Assembly: GCA_958408685.1 (NCBI GenBank)
Contig: CATYLC010000002.1
Location: forward strand, 1 to 64,000
DNA: 64,000 nt
From: an uncultured Collinsella sp.
GTDB lineage: Bacteria; Actinomycetota; Coriobacteriia; Coriobacteriales; Coriobacteriaceae
Direction of reading: 5' to 3'
Under the pieces are notes generated by a model. It saw nothing but the letters and a program-made list of their open reading frames with translations, was not told where the DNA came from and did no database searches. Numbering within the stretch: the stretch's first letter is position 1; every line of letters begins with the position of its first letter. The position numbers and the translations under genes were made by a program. Of this stretch, positions 41,854-50,418 are shown piece after piece.

Positions 41854-42342
41854 TTACGCCTGCTGATAGTGCAGGTGCTTCTCGTCGATATCGGCCAGGT
41901 CACGGTCGAGGTAGCGGCGCGCGAGCCAGTTTGCCATGGGGAGGTTCTGGTCAAGGTAGTTACCGCACTCCTCGGGAGCGGCACCGGGGACATCGCCCTC
42001 AAAGCTGGCGACGAACTCGAACAGCTCACGCACGAGCGGCAGAATCTCCTCGCTCGTCACCTCGCCAAACACGACGAGGTAAAAGCCCGTGCGGCAGCCC
42101 ATGGGGCCAAAGTAAACAATGTGGCTCGACCACTCGGCATGATTGCGAAGGAACGTCGCGCCCAGGTGCTCGATGGTGTGGCACTCGGCGGTGTTCATGA
42201 CCGGCTCCTTGTTGGGCGTGGTCAGGCGCAGGTCAAAGGTGGTGACGGCGGCCCCGGTCGCCGGATCGCGGTCGATGCGGCTCACATACACGCCGGGCTC
42301 AAGCAACAGATGGTCAACGGAAAAGCTCGCAATGCGCTCCAT
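41854..42342 (-). CDS. luxS: S-ribosylhomocysteine lyase LuxS
   Basis: LuxS cleaves S-ribosylhomocysteine to homocysteine and the AI-2 precursor. The 162-residue protein has the metal site H55-TI-E58-H59 in CHTIEHLGATFLRN, the third ligand region GPMGCRTGFYLV, and the catalytic Glu/Cys neighbourhood. It recycles methyl-cycle products and may produce AI-2. No Pfs nucleosidase gene is adjacent; the nucleoside hydrolase next door is a different family. Confidence 0.96.
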   Translation of the reverse strand: MERIASFSVDHLLLEPGVYVSRIDRDPATGAAVTTFDLRLTTPNKEPVMNTAECHTIEHLGATFLRNHAEWSSHIVYFGPMGCRTGFYLVVFGEVTSEEILPLVRELFEFVASFEGDVPGAAPEECGNYLDQNLPMANWLARRYLDRDLADIDEKHLHYQQA

Positions 42343-42364
42343 GGCAGATCCTCTCGGTAGTCAA

Positions 42365-42436
42365 TTTGGGACGGGCTCTTTTAGCTGGTTCGAATGGTCG
42401 CACCAATCATAACAGTCAAAAAAGCCCCGTCCCAAA
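42365..42436. repeat. Long inverted repeat with GGGACGGG arms downstream of the nucleoside hydrolase
   Basis: TTTGGGACGGGCT (42365-42377) pairs with AGCCCCGTCCCAAA (42423-42436), one extra base, across 45 bases. It spans the gap between luxS and the nucleoside hydrolase stop codon; a T6 run inside the minus-strand transcript may make it a terminator. Confidence 0.6.
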
Positions 42437-42444
42437 AAGACAAC

Positions 42445-43419
42445 TTAGCCCAGGACGCGGGCCATACGCGTCTTGAACTCGGACAGGAAGCGCGGAGCAT
42501 CCACGGTCAGTGCCACAAGCGTGCTCTTGTCCGGATCGGACAGGCGGCGCTCATCGCAGATGGTGCGACCGCGGTACTCGCCCAGCAGATCAACACGCAG
42601 GTTGCAGCCGAGCGCACCTACGAGCGTGGGGTCGATCGCCACGGCAACGGCCAGCGGATCGTGCAGCGCACAACCACCCAGGTAGGGTGCGTTCATCTCG
42701 TACGAGCCAATGTAGTGCTCGACCATGCTCGCAAATGCGCAGCCCGCCATGGTGCCCGAGCCCGTCCAGCCGGCAATGTCGCGGCGCGTGAGCACCACGC
42801 GATGCGTCACGTCCAGACCCACCATGGTGAGCTTACGGCCCGAACGCAGCACCGCGTCGGCTGCCTCGGGGTCGCTCGCCATATTGGCCTCGGCGCCCGC
42901 GCTCACGTTGCCGGGCACGGTAAGGGCGCCGCCCATCACGACCACGCGGCCGATGGACATCATCGCCGCCGCATCGCGCTCCAGGGCGAGCGCCAGGTTG
43001 GAGAGCGGGCCAGTCGCTACGTAGACCAGATCGGGACCATAGGTGCGCGCGGCATCGATCAGATAATCGACCGCAGCGTTGCCGTCGGCCGAGGTCGCCC
43101 CCACCGGCTCGTAGGGCGACGCGGGCACGCTCGCGCCGCCGATGCCGTTCTTGCCGTGAATGAGCGCGGTGGACGCCGGCGGCGTATAAGGCTCAGTCGC
43201 CTGCAGAGGACGGTCGGCGCCCAGGTACACCGGCACCTCGGGACGACCCAGCAGATCGAGCACCGCCAGGCAATTGTGCGCCGATTGCTCGACGCGCACG
43301 TTACCAAAGCACGTGGTGATGCCCACGAGCTCCACCTCGGGGCTCGCGATGGCATAGGCCAGCGCCATCGCATCGTCCACACCCATATCCAGATCAAGGA
43401 TCAGCTTCTTGATTGCCAT
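42445..43419 (-). CDS. Inosine-uridine-type nucleoside hydrolase
   Basis: The 324-residue enzyme belongs to the IUNH family, which hydrolyses ribonucleosides to base and ribose. It has the calcium-binding DLDMGVDDAMAL near the N-terminus (the family DxDxxxDD), TGPLSNLALAL, VVVMGGAL and the C-terminal LHDPLAVAVAIDP with the conserved catalytic-region His. It lies directly upstream in function of the ribokinase encoded next to it, so the pair would salvage ribose from nucleosides. Confidence 0.93.
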   Translation of the reverse strand: MAIKKLILDLDMGVDDAMALAYAIASPEVELVGITTCFGNVRVEQSAHNCLAVLDLLGRPEVPVYLGADRPLQATEPYTPPASTALIHGKNGIGGASVPASPYEPVGATSADGNAAVDYLIDAARTYGPDLVYVATGPLSNLALALERDAAAMMSIGRVVVMGGALTVPGNVSAGAEANMASDPEAADAVLRSGRKLTMVGLDVTHRVVLTRRDIAGWTGSGTMAGCAFASMVEHYIGSYEMNAPYLGGCALHDPLAVAVAIDPTLVGALGCNLRVDLLGEYRGRTICDERRLSDPDKSTLVALTVDAPRFLSEFKTRMARVLG

Positions 43420-43449
43420 TGTTCTACTCCGCTTCTCCGTCTTTATCGT

Positions 43450-44412
43450 TTAACCAAACCAATGTTCAACTTCGGTGCGCATGGGAATCGATTGCTGAGC
43501 GCCCAGGCGCGACACCGTCACTGCCGAGGCGCGAGCACCCGCGGCCATGCACTCAAAGAGCGGCAAGCCCTCTAGGCGAGCCGCCGCCAACGCGCCGATA
43601 AACGTATCGCCGGCGGCCGTGGTATCGACTACCGTACTCGAAAGTGCCGGCATGCGCAGCAGCTCACCGCCATCGCCGAGCGAAACCGAGCCGGCACCGC
43701 CCAGCGTGATGACCGCGGCGCCGGCGCCCTTAGCAAGCAGGGCATTGAGCGCGGCGGCGCAGCTCCCATCGTCCTTGGGCAGGATACCCGTTAGCACCTG
43801 ACACTCGGTCTCGTTGGGGCAGACCAAGTCGACCGCAGGCCAGACCTCCGCAGGCAACTCACAAGCAGGCGCTGGATTAAAGACCGTATAGAACCCCAGC
43901 TCGTGAGCGCAAACAAGCGCATCGACCGTCGCTGCAAGGTCACATTCACCCTGGGCGATAAAGACGCTTCCGGCAGCCGGGGCAATCTCGCTGGCGTCGC
44001 CGTCGAGCTCATGGGCCACCAGACGCCTCAACGCGCAGGCAACGTCCGCGCCCGCAAGCGCATAGTTGGCGCCCGGTGACAGTATGATGCGGTTGTCGCC
44101 CTCGCAGCGAATGATGGTCGCCGTTCCCGTCTCCACGTCATCGCGATGCACTACAAAGTCACAGTCCACGCCGGCGTCTTGGAGCCCCACCACGAGCGAC
44201 GCGCCGAACGCGTCGCGACCGACCGCGCCGATCATGTGCGTGCACGCGCCCATACGCGCGGCAGCTACGGCCTGATTGGCGCCCTTGCCACCGGCGTTGG
44301 TGATAAACCCGCTGCCACCGACGGTCTCGCCCGCGCGCGGCATGCGCTCGCACGCCACCGAAAGGTCCATGTTCATGCTGCCGAACACCGCAACGATGCT
44401 GCGATCTGCCAT
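43450..44412 (-). CDS. rbsK: Ribokinase
   Basis: The 320-residue PfkB-family sugar kinase starts VAVFGSMNMDLSV and has GGKGANQAVAAARMGA, the adenosine/sugar-binding GAVGRDAFG, PAPACELP, and the catalytic DTTAAGDTFIGALAAA with the base Asp. It phosphorylates ribose to ribose-5-phosphate. It precedes the nucleoside hydrolase gene by about 30 bases, so the two are probably co-transcribed. The start at 44412 has GAGGAGG six bases upstream. Confidence 0.92.
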   Translation of the reverse strand: MADRSIVAVFGSMNMDLSVACERMPRAGETVGGSGFITNAGGKGANQAVAAARMGACTHMIGAVGRDAFGASLVVGLQDAGVDCDFVVHRDDVETGTATIIRCEGDNRIILSPGANYALAGADVACALRRLVAHELDGDASEIAPAAGSVFIAQGECDLAATVDALVCAHELGFYTVFNPAPACELPAEVWPAVDLVCPNETECQVLTGILPKDDGSCAAALNALLAKGAGAAVITLGGAGSVSLGDGGELLRMPALSSTVVDTTAAGDTFIGALAAARLEGLPLFECMAAGARASAVTVSRLGAQQSIPMRTEVEHWFG

Positions 44413-44554
44413 GGAAACCTCCTCGTCTGCGGGCCTTATGCCCACCGTCGGCCGTCGATCGTGCACTCTCGCACCCCCTATAACTTTAGTTCACTTTGAT
44501 GTGGACGCGCGCTTGAGCTTGCGCCAGCAGCAAGCATTCACAGGAGCAGGCAGC

Positions 44555-44560
44555 TACAAT
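44555..44560 (+). promoter_or_regulatory. Possible -10 of the acyltransferase gene
   Basis: TACAAT lies 40 bases upstream of the ATG; no good -35 is present at 17 bases. The assignment is weak. Confidence 0.3.
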
Positions 44561-44599
44561 GAATACGTGCTGATTATTCTCGTCATTGGATGATGTTTT

Positions 44600-46816
44600 A
44601 TGGAACAACTCTCGCAATCGGGCTCGCGCGGTCGACGCCGCACGGGCAACGAGCCGGCGCCGCACGAACGCGTGAAGAGCGAACGCCGTGCCAACGAGCC
44701 GCGACGCACCACGAGCCCCCATCGCGCTTCTGCCAACAACGCGGGCCGCGCCAACACTCCCGCCGCGGAGCAGACGCCTGCTCGCCCCAAGTCCCGCTAC
44801 ATCCCTGCACTCGACGGCCTGCGTACGCTCGCCGTCGTCGCGGTGGTGCTCTATCACCTTAACCTCACGTGGGCTCAGGGCGGCCTGCTCGGCGTCACGA
44901 TCTTCTTTGTGCTTTCGGGCTATCTGATCACACGCCTGCTACTCAACGAAGTCGCTAAGACCGGCCGCATCGACCTCAAGAGCTTCTGGATCCGCCGCAT
45001 CCGTCGCCTGGTCCCCGCCGTGGTAACCGTCGTGGTGGTGACCTGTGCGCTGTGCACCGTCTTCAACCACGTGATGCTCACCAAGATGCGCCCCGACATT
45101 CTGCCGTCACTGCTGTTCTTTAACAACTGGTGGCAGATTGCCCAAAACGTCTCGTACTTCAATGCTCTGGGCGACCCCTCGCCGCTCACGCACTTTTGGT
45201 CGCTTGCCATCGAGGAACAGTTCTACCTGATTTGGCCGCCACTGCTGTTTGCCATGGTATCCATGCATGTGAGCAAGCCCAACACGCGCCGCGTGGTTCT
45301 GGGCCTTGCCGTGGTATCTGCCCTAGCCATGATGGTGCTTTACAACCCTGCCGCCGATCCAAGCCGCGTGTACTACGGCACCGACACCCGTGTGTTCTCG
45401 CTGCTGCTGGGCGCCTGGATGGCCTTTATCCCCGATCGCGACCTGGCGCCGGTTCGTCTCGCCCATCGTTTGGGGCTCAATCGCCTGGCTGGCGCCGCCA
45501 AGCACGGCAAGAACGCCGAGAGCAAGCCTGGCGAGAAGGCCGACGAAGCAGCCGAGACCGCACCGGCACAGCCGAGCGCCCTCGTGCGTTTTTGGTCCTC
45601 GACCGCATCCATCGATGTGTTGGGCGTCGTGGGTCTGGTTGGCCTTGCCGCCATGGTCGCGCTCACCAACGGCTACACCGCCTTCCAGTATCGCGGAGGC
45701 ACGCTGTTATGCTCCATCCTCACGCTCATGGTCATCGCGGCCTGCGTGCAGCCCCAGGGCATGGTCGCACGAGCCTTGGCCGCCGAGCCGCTCGTATGGA
45801 TTGGCAAACGCTCCTACAGCATCTACCTGTGGCACTATCCGCTGCTGCTCCTCATGAACCCGGTCGCCAACATCAACGACACGCCCTGGTGGCAGTATAT
45901 CTTGCAGGTACTTGTGGTGGTCGCCGTGGCAGAGTGCTGCTATCGCTTTATCGAGACGCCGTTTAGAAAGGGCGCCTTTGGGCGCACCGTATCCGAGTTC
46001 CGCGACGGCACCACCACGCCCGCCAACTGGGCACGCGCGCACGTCCCTGTCTGCGCAGCCTGCGCTGTCGTGTTGGTCGTTGCACTGGGCGGCCTGATCT
46101 TTGTGCCCGAGACGTCTGCGCTGAGCGGCGAGGGCGCCGAAGTTCTGAACAAGGAAACCAAGAACACCGCGCCCACCGACCAGCAGGCGGCCGACGACAC
46201 CGACAAGGACAACGACGGCTTCCCCGATGGCTCCTACGATCTGCTTATGATCGGCGACTCCGTGTCGCTGCGTGCCGTGGACACCTTTGACGGTGTGTTC
46301 CCGCACAGCCATATCGATGCCGAAAAGGGCCGCCAGTTCGATGCGGGCCGCACGACATTTGAGGGCTATATCCAGCAGAACCTTGCCGGCAAGATCGTGG
46401 TCTTTGCACTGGGCACCAACGGCTTGGTAACCGACGACCAGATCGACGCCATCATGGCCGATGCAGGAGATAAGCGTATTGTGGTGTTTGTGAACACGCG
46501 CAGCCCGCAGCCGTGGGTTGGCTCTACCAACCAGGCCATCGCCAACGCCGCTACGCACTACAAGAACGTGCGCGTTATCGACTGGTACGGATACAGTGCC
46601 AACCGCAACGACCTGTTCGATGGCGATGGCACGCACCTATCGACCACTGGCGTGACTGAATATCTCAACTTGATTCACGATGCAGTCAAGAAGGACCTGC
46701 CCGTGCATCCCGAGGATCACGTCAATGATCCGCAGCCGGCGGCCGTCAAGTCTGCCACCGACGCACTCGTCAATGCGCTCGCTCTCAAGCCGCACAAGCT
46801 GGGCACCGACAAGTAA
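44600..46816 (+). CDS. OatA-like membrane O-acyltransferase with SGNH domain
   Basis: The 738-residue protein starts with a 65-residue basic, disordered cytoplasmic segment. An acyltransferase-3 domain follows (about 68-470, starting YIPALDGLRTLAVVAVVLYHLN and containing GYLITRLLLNE and FWSLAIEEQFYLIWP) with about 10-11 transmembrane helices. The extracellular SGNH esterase-like domain has block I LLMIGDSVSLRAV and block V DGDGTHLSTTG, giving the Ser/Asp/His triad. This is the arrangement of peptidoglycan O-acetyltransferase OatA, so cell-wall O-acetylation is likely, though other glycans are possible. Confidence 0.9.
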   Translation: MEQLSQSGSRGRRRTGNEPAPHERVKSERRANEPRRTTSPHRASANNAGRANTPAAEQTPARPKSRYIPALDGLRTLAVVAVVLYHLNLTWAQGGLLGVTIFFVLSGYLITRLLLNEVAKTGRIDLKSFWIRRIRRLVPAVVTVVVVTCALCTVFNHVMLTKMRPDILPSLLFFNNWWQIAQNVSYFNALGDPSPLTHFWSLAIEEQFYLIWPPLLFAMVSMHVSKPNTRRVVLGLAVVSALAMMVLYNPAADPSRVYYGTDTRVFSLLLGAWMAFIPDRDLAPVRLAHRLGLNRLAGAAKHGKNAESKPGEKADEAAETAPAQPSALVRFWSSTASIDVLGVVGLVGLAAMVALTNGYTAFQYRGGTLLCSILTLMVIAACVQPQGMVARALAAEPLVWIGKRSYSIYLWHYPLLLLMNPVANINDTPWWQYILQVLVVVAVAECCYRFIETPFRKGAFGRTVSEFRDGTTTPANWARAHVPVCAACAVVLVVALGGLIFVPETSALSGEGAEVLNKETKNTAPTDQQAADDTDKDNDGFPDGSYDLLMIGDSVSLRAVDTFDGVFPHSHIDAEKGRQFDAGRTTFEGYIQQNLAGKIVVFALGTNGLVTDDQIDAIMADAGDKRIVVFVNTRSPQPWVGSTNQAIANAATHYKNVRVIDWYGYSANRNDLFDGDGTHLSTTGVTEYLNLIHDAVKKDLPVHPEDHVNDPQPAAVKSATDALVNALALKPHKLGTDK

Positions 46817-46873
46817 CCTGCAGCGAACAACCCAAAATCACTCTTTTCGAGCCGGCCCCAAGAGGTCGTGAGC

Positions 46874-46911
46874 AAAAAACAGGCCGCAGCCCATCGCTGC
46901 GGCCTGTTCGG
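46874..46911 (-). terminator. Terminator of the NRAMP-related transporter gene
   Basis: CAGGCCGCAGC and GCTGCGGCCTG form an 11-bp stem, followed on the minus strand by a run of six T. It lies 16 bases past the stop codon and also separates the convergent acyltransferase gene. Confidence 0.88.
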
Positions 46912-46926
46912 AAGCAAAAGTGGGCG

Positions 46927-48189
46927 TTAAGCGCTGTAGCCCATCGCCTGCAGAACAAACATGACGACCGTGAGCACCGTAATCACACCGATAGTCGCCC
47001 AAGTGAGCACATTCCACACGCGGCCGTTGCGGTTGGCACCCATAATGTGACGGTCGGCTGCGATAACCACCTGGAACACCAGAACCACGGGCAACAGCAC
47101 ACCATTGATGACCTGTGAGGTCATCATAATCTGGAACAGATCGACGCCGGGCATAAGCACCAGCACGGCAGAGATACCGATGATGGCCGTAATGATGCCG
47201 CGATAGACCGGGGCCTCGTCCCAGCTGCGGTCGGCACCGCGCTCCCAGCCAAATGCCTCGCAGATAGCGCTCGACGTAACGCCCGGCAGCACGCAGGCAG
47301 CCAAGAAGCTCGCTGCGACCAGGCCCGAGGCAAACAGCACCGTGGACCACTGGCCCGCGATGGGCTCCAGCGCGCGAGCGGCATCGGCGGCATCGCTAAT
47401 CTGAATACCCGCCGGGAACAGCACCGTACCGGTCGTGATGATAATGAAGCCCGCAATGATATCAGCGGCGATCGAGCCGCTCACGGTGTCGATACGCTGG
47501 AGCACAATGTCGTCCTCGCCCGCATTCTTATCGACCACGTTGTTCTGAGCCAAGAAGATCATCCACGGTGCGATGGTGGTACCGATCGTTGCGACCACGA
47601 GCGACACGTAGCTGGGGTCGTTTTGAATATTGGGGACGACCAAGTCGACCGCGACCTCACCCCAGTTGGGGCCGGCCATAAACGCGGCGACGATGTAGGT
47701 CACGAACACGCAGCTTACCAGCAGCAAAATCTTCTCGATGCGCTGGAAACTACCCGACATGGTAAGCATCCACACCAGCAGCGCCACGAGCGGCACCGAG
47801 ATGCTCGCCGGAACGCCAAACAGCGCAAGGCCACTCGCGATACCCGCGAACTCCGAGATGGTCACCGCCGTGTTGGCGATCAACAGCGCCGCCATGGCCA
47901 GCACGCTCTTGCGCACGCCAAAGCGCTCGCGAATGAGCGACGCCAGGCCCTTACCCGTGACGCATCCGCAGCGCGCCGCGGTCTCCTGCGTCACGATGAG
48001 CAGCACGGTCATGACGGGAAGCATCCAGAGCATCTTATAGCCATAGCTGGCGCCCGCGCTGGAATACGTGGCGATGCCGCCGGCGTCATTGCCCGAAAGC
48101 GCCGCCAGAAGACCGGGGCCCATGGCGCCAAAGATGGCCGCGATGGTCAGCTTTTGCTTGGTGCTCGGCTTTTGCTTCGTATTTTGCAC
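46927..48189 (-). CDS. NRAMP-related metal transporter, probably Mg2+ (NRMT type)
   Basis: The 420-residue SLC11/NRAMP-fold protein has about 11 transmembrane helices. Canonical NRAMP metal ligands are changed: the helix 1 DPGN motif reads D35-AGG, and the helix 6 MPH motif reads A207-P-W, so the methionine that selects transition metals is gone. This pattern is known from NRAMP-related magnesium transporters, including the Eggerthella lenta protein. The upstream partner is an MgtE-like sensor gene ending eight bases before. The GTG at 48189 has AGGTGG upstream. Annotating it as a manganese transporter would probably be wrong. Confidence 0.88.
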   Translation of the reverse strand: MQNTKQKPSTKQKLTIAAIFGAMGPGLLAALSGNDAGGIATYSSAGASYGYKMLWMLPVMTVLLIVTQETAARCGCVTGKGLASLIRERFGVRKSVLAMAALLIANTAVTISEFAGIASGLALFGVPASISVPLVALLVWMLTMSGSFQRIEKILLLVSCVFVTYIVAAFMAGPNWGEVAVDLVVPNIQNDPSYVSLVVATIGTTIAPWMIFLAQNNVVDKNAGEDDIVLQRIDTVSGSIAADIIAGFIIITTGTVLFPAGIQISDAADAARALEPIAGQWSTVLFASGLVAASFLAACVLPGVTSSAICEAFGWERGADRSWDEAPVYRGIITAIIGISAVLVLMPGVDLFQIMMTSQVINGVLLPVVLVFQVVIAADRHIMGANRNGRVWNVLTWATIGVITVLTVVMFVLQAMGYSA

Positions 48190-48197
48190 GCGACCAC

Positions 48198-50042
48198 CTA
48201 CCCCATGACCGACATGGTGAGCAGCACCGCAGCAGCGCAGTACGCCACACACGAGATCATGACGGCGATGACGTTCATGGCGGTACCCGACGTATTGAGG
48301 TCGTGCTCATCGCGCCAGAACAGCACCATCAGGTAAATCACGGCGCTCATGTTGCCCACCAGGCAGATGATGGCCGCGATGTTAAAGCAGCCGGTAAAGA
48401 GCTGTTCCTCAAGCATAGGGGCATCGAGGAACGCGGCGGTGCGCACCAGCTGCGCACACAGGTAGGTCACGAGCGAAAGGATCAGGCCCATACCCGTGCT
48501 CTGGAAGAAGAATCCCAGGTACGGTTTGGGCTCGTCGTCGTGGCCGTCGTACTCCAAGAAGTAGTTCTTGACGAACGACACCATGCGCGAGGCAGCAAGC
48601 AGCACGAGCGGCATGGCGCACATGGGGAACACCACCAGATGCGCGGAGCCCAGCGCCGTCCCCAGCACCGTCGCCATAATGCACGAGGCGATGCCCCACA
48701 CGACGACCCAGTACTGACGATGCACGAACCAGCTGAGCACGTTCGTCGAGTCGTCCGACGCGCTATCGCCCGAACCGACACCGGCGATCTGCAGGTCCTC
48801 CTGATGCTCCTCGGCGATAACGTCCATGGCGTCGTCGAAGGTCACGATACCCAGGATATGACGGTTCTCGTCGCAGACAGGGATGGCAACCAGGTCGTAC
48901 TTGGTCATCTCGTCCGTCACGTCTTCCTGGTCCTCGTCGGGCGACACATAGACCAGATCGCGATAGGCGAGCTGGCCCAGCGTGGCGTCGCGGTCGGCCA
49001 CGATCAGCGTGCGCAGCGAGAGCACGCCCGTCAGCATGCCGCTCGGATCCTCGGTATAGACGTAATAGACGCTCTCGAAGTCCTCATCGAGTTTGCGAAT
49101 CGCCTCGATGGCATCGCCGACCGTCGCCGTGGCGGGCAGCGAGACAAACTCCGAGGTCATGATGCGGCCGGCGGTGTTGTCCTCATAGCCCAGCAGGTTA
49201 CGAATCGCCTTCTCCTCCTTGACGCCCATCAGGCGCAGGAGCTTCTCGGCCTTCTCATAATCGAGCTCGTCGATCAGGTCGGCAGCGTCGTCCGGGTCCA
49301 TCATGGCAAGCATCGACGATGCGTCGGTATCGGACAGGCCCTCGAGCATCTCGGTCATGAGCTCGTCATCATCGAACTCCGAGATGGCCTCGGCGGCCTG
49401 TGCCGTATCGAGCTGCGCGAACACCTGCGCGCGCAGGCGCGGGTCGAGCTGCTCGATGATGTCAGCGATGTCAGCAGGATGCAGCTCGCCAAGCGTCTTG
49501 TGCGACACCGAGAGCTGGATGTTCTTAGTCGAGCGATCGAGCAGGTCCATGTAAGACCAGGCGATAATGTCCTCGCTGAGCGGCTTGCCCAGGTGCTTCA
49601 TAAAGCCCTCGACGACATGCTCGAGTGTGGGGCTGATCGCGCGCAGCAGACCGCGGGCGCCAACTTCGGCACCCAGCAGGCGCAGCTGATTTTCGCCCGA
49701 CATGGAAAACTTGATGTCGTTTACGCGCACGACCTTCATGCCCTGCGTGTCGACAATTTGCTTATTGAGAACGTCGCGCGCCAGCAACAGCTCGGTCGGC
49801 TGCAGGTACGAAAAACGGATTTCGGTGGCCGACGTCTTAAGGTGTACACCCGTCTCGTCGATACGGTCGACCCATTTGCGCCAACTGATCATAAACGGCG
49901 TCTTGCCGGGACCACGGAACGCGAGCGACGTCACGTGCGGAAAAACTTCGCCGGTTGCAATGCCAAAATCGTTAACCACGCCGAGCTTTTCGCCGTCGAC
50001 GTCCAAGACCGGCAATTTGAGCATCTCACTCAGATAATTCAA
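48198..50042 (-). CDS. MgtE-like magnesium sensor with PRC-barrel, CBS pair and novel membrane domain
   Basis: The 614-residue protein has two N-terminal PRC-barrel-like segments (about 1-130), an MgtE N domain (HKTLGELHPADIADIIEQLDPRLRAQVF, about 180-300), two CBS domains (about 310-440) and about five transmembrane helices at the end. The N and CBS domains of MgtE bind Mg2+ and gate the channel. Here the membrane part does not show the MgtE pore signature (no GGNAG-type segment), so it is more likely a regulatory partner than a channel. The start is TTG 50042 with GGGGAG five bases upstream. It is followed at once by the NRAMP-related gene. Confidence 0.85.
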   Translation of the reverse strand: MNYLSEMLKLPVLDVDGEKLGVVNDFGIATGEVFPHVTSLAFRGPGKTPFMISWRKWVDRIDETGVHLKTSATEIRFSYLQPTELLLARDVLNKQIVDTQGMKVVRVNDIKFSMSGENQLRLLGAEVGARGLLRAISPTLEHVVEGFMKHLGKPLSEDIIAWSYMDLLDRSTKNIQLSVSHKTLGELHPADIADIIEQLDPRLRAQVFAQLDTAQAAEAISEFDDDELMTEMLEGLSDTDASSMLAMMDPDDAADLIDELDYEKAEKLLRLMGVKEEKAIRNLLGYEDNTAGRIMTSEFVSLPATATVGDAIEAIRKLDEDFESVYYVYTEDPSGMLTGVLSLRTLIVADRDATLGQLAYRDLVYVSPDEDQEDVTDEMTKYDLVAIPVCDENRHILGIVTFDDAMDVIAEEHQEDLQIAGVGSGDSASDDSTNVLSWFVHRQYWVVVWGIASCIMATVLGTALGSAHLVVFPMCAMPLVLLAASRMVSFVKNYFLEYDGHDDEPKPYLGFFFQSTGMGLILSLVTYLCAQLVRTAAFLDAPMLEEQLFTGCFNIAAIICLVGNMSAVIYLMVLFWRDEHDLNTSGTAMNVIAVMISCVAYCAAAVLLTMSVMG

Positions 50043-50261
50043 TGGTGCTCCCCATCATTATTCCTGCGGACCGCGCGACCATGCCGGCACGCAATCCGTG
50101 GACTTTTAGATATGTATACGCATGCGCGGGCGGCACGCCGCTCGGCGCTCACACCCCGTGCACGCGCAGAAAGCACCTGCATGGGGTCATCGACTGTATG
50201 GTCGAGGTTTGGATTTCACCTGTAACCTTTCTCTTGACCCTCATTAACCGCAGTAACTATA
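50043..50261 (-). promoter_or_regulatory. Long structured leader and promoter of the magnesium operon
   Basis: An extended -10 (TGCTATAGT on the minus strand, TATAGT at 50256-50261) would give a leader of about 205 bases. It contains hairpins at 50190-50205 (TCGAC/GTCGA), 50153-50187 (ACCCCGTGCA with TGCATGGGGT, one mismatch) and 50130-50141. It does not match the M-box or other riboswitch consensus I can recall. No ORF lies in it. Confidence 0.5.
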
Positions 50262-50391
50262 GCATCAGCATCGCGCTGCGGCACCGAATTTATGCGCTGC
50301 ACATTGCAGGCATACCAAACACTGACGTATCCGTGACATAGAGCCGGATGGGTGTGGTGGGACAAAGCGATTAAGACCGCCCTAAACGACC

Positions 50392-50418
50392 AGTCGTTTA
50401 AGCACGTCCCCAATGACT
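50392..50418. repeat. Small hairpin, 13-base GTCCCC loop, at the deacetylase stop codon
   Basis: AGTCGTT, loop TAAGCACGTCCCC, AATGACT: seven pairs, one of them non-Watson-Crick. It overlaps the stop codon of the 50417 gene. Confidence 0.75.

Noticed and set aside
46927..48189. Manganese transporter MntH
   Set aside because: The fold is right, but the DPGN and MPH metal-ligand motifs are replaced, which fits the magnesium-type NRAMP relatives better.
50043..50261. M-box (ykoK) magnesium riboswitch
   Set aside because: I could not find the conserved core sequences of the M-box in the leader; only general hairpins are visible.
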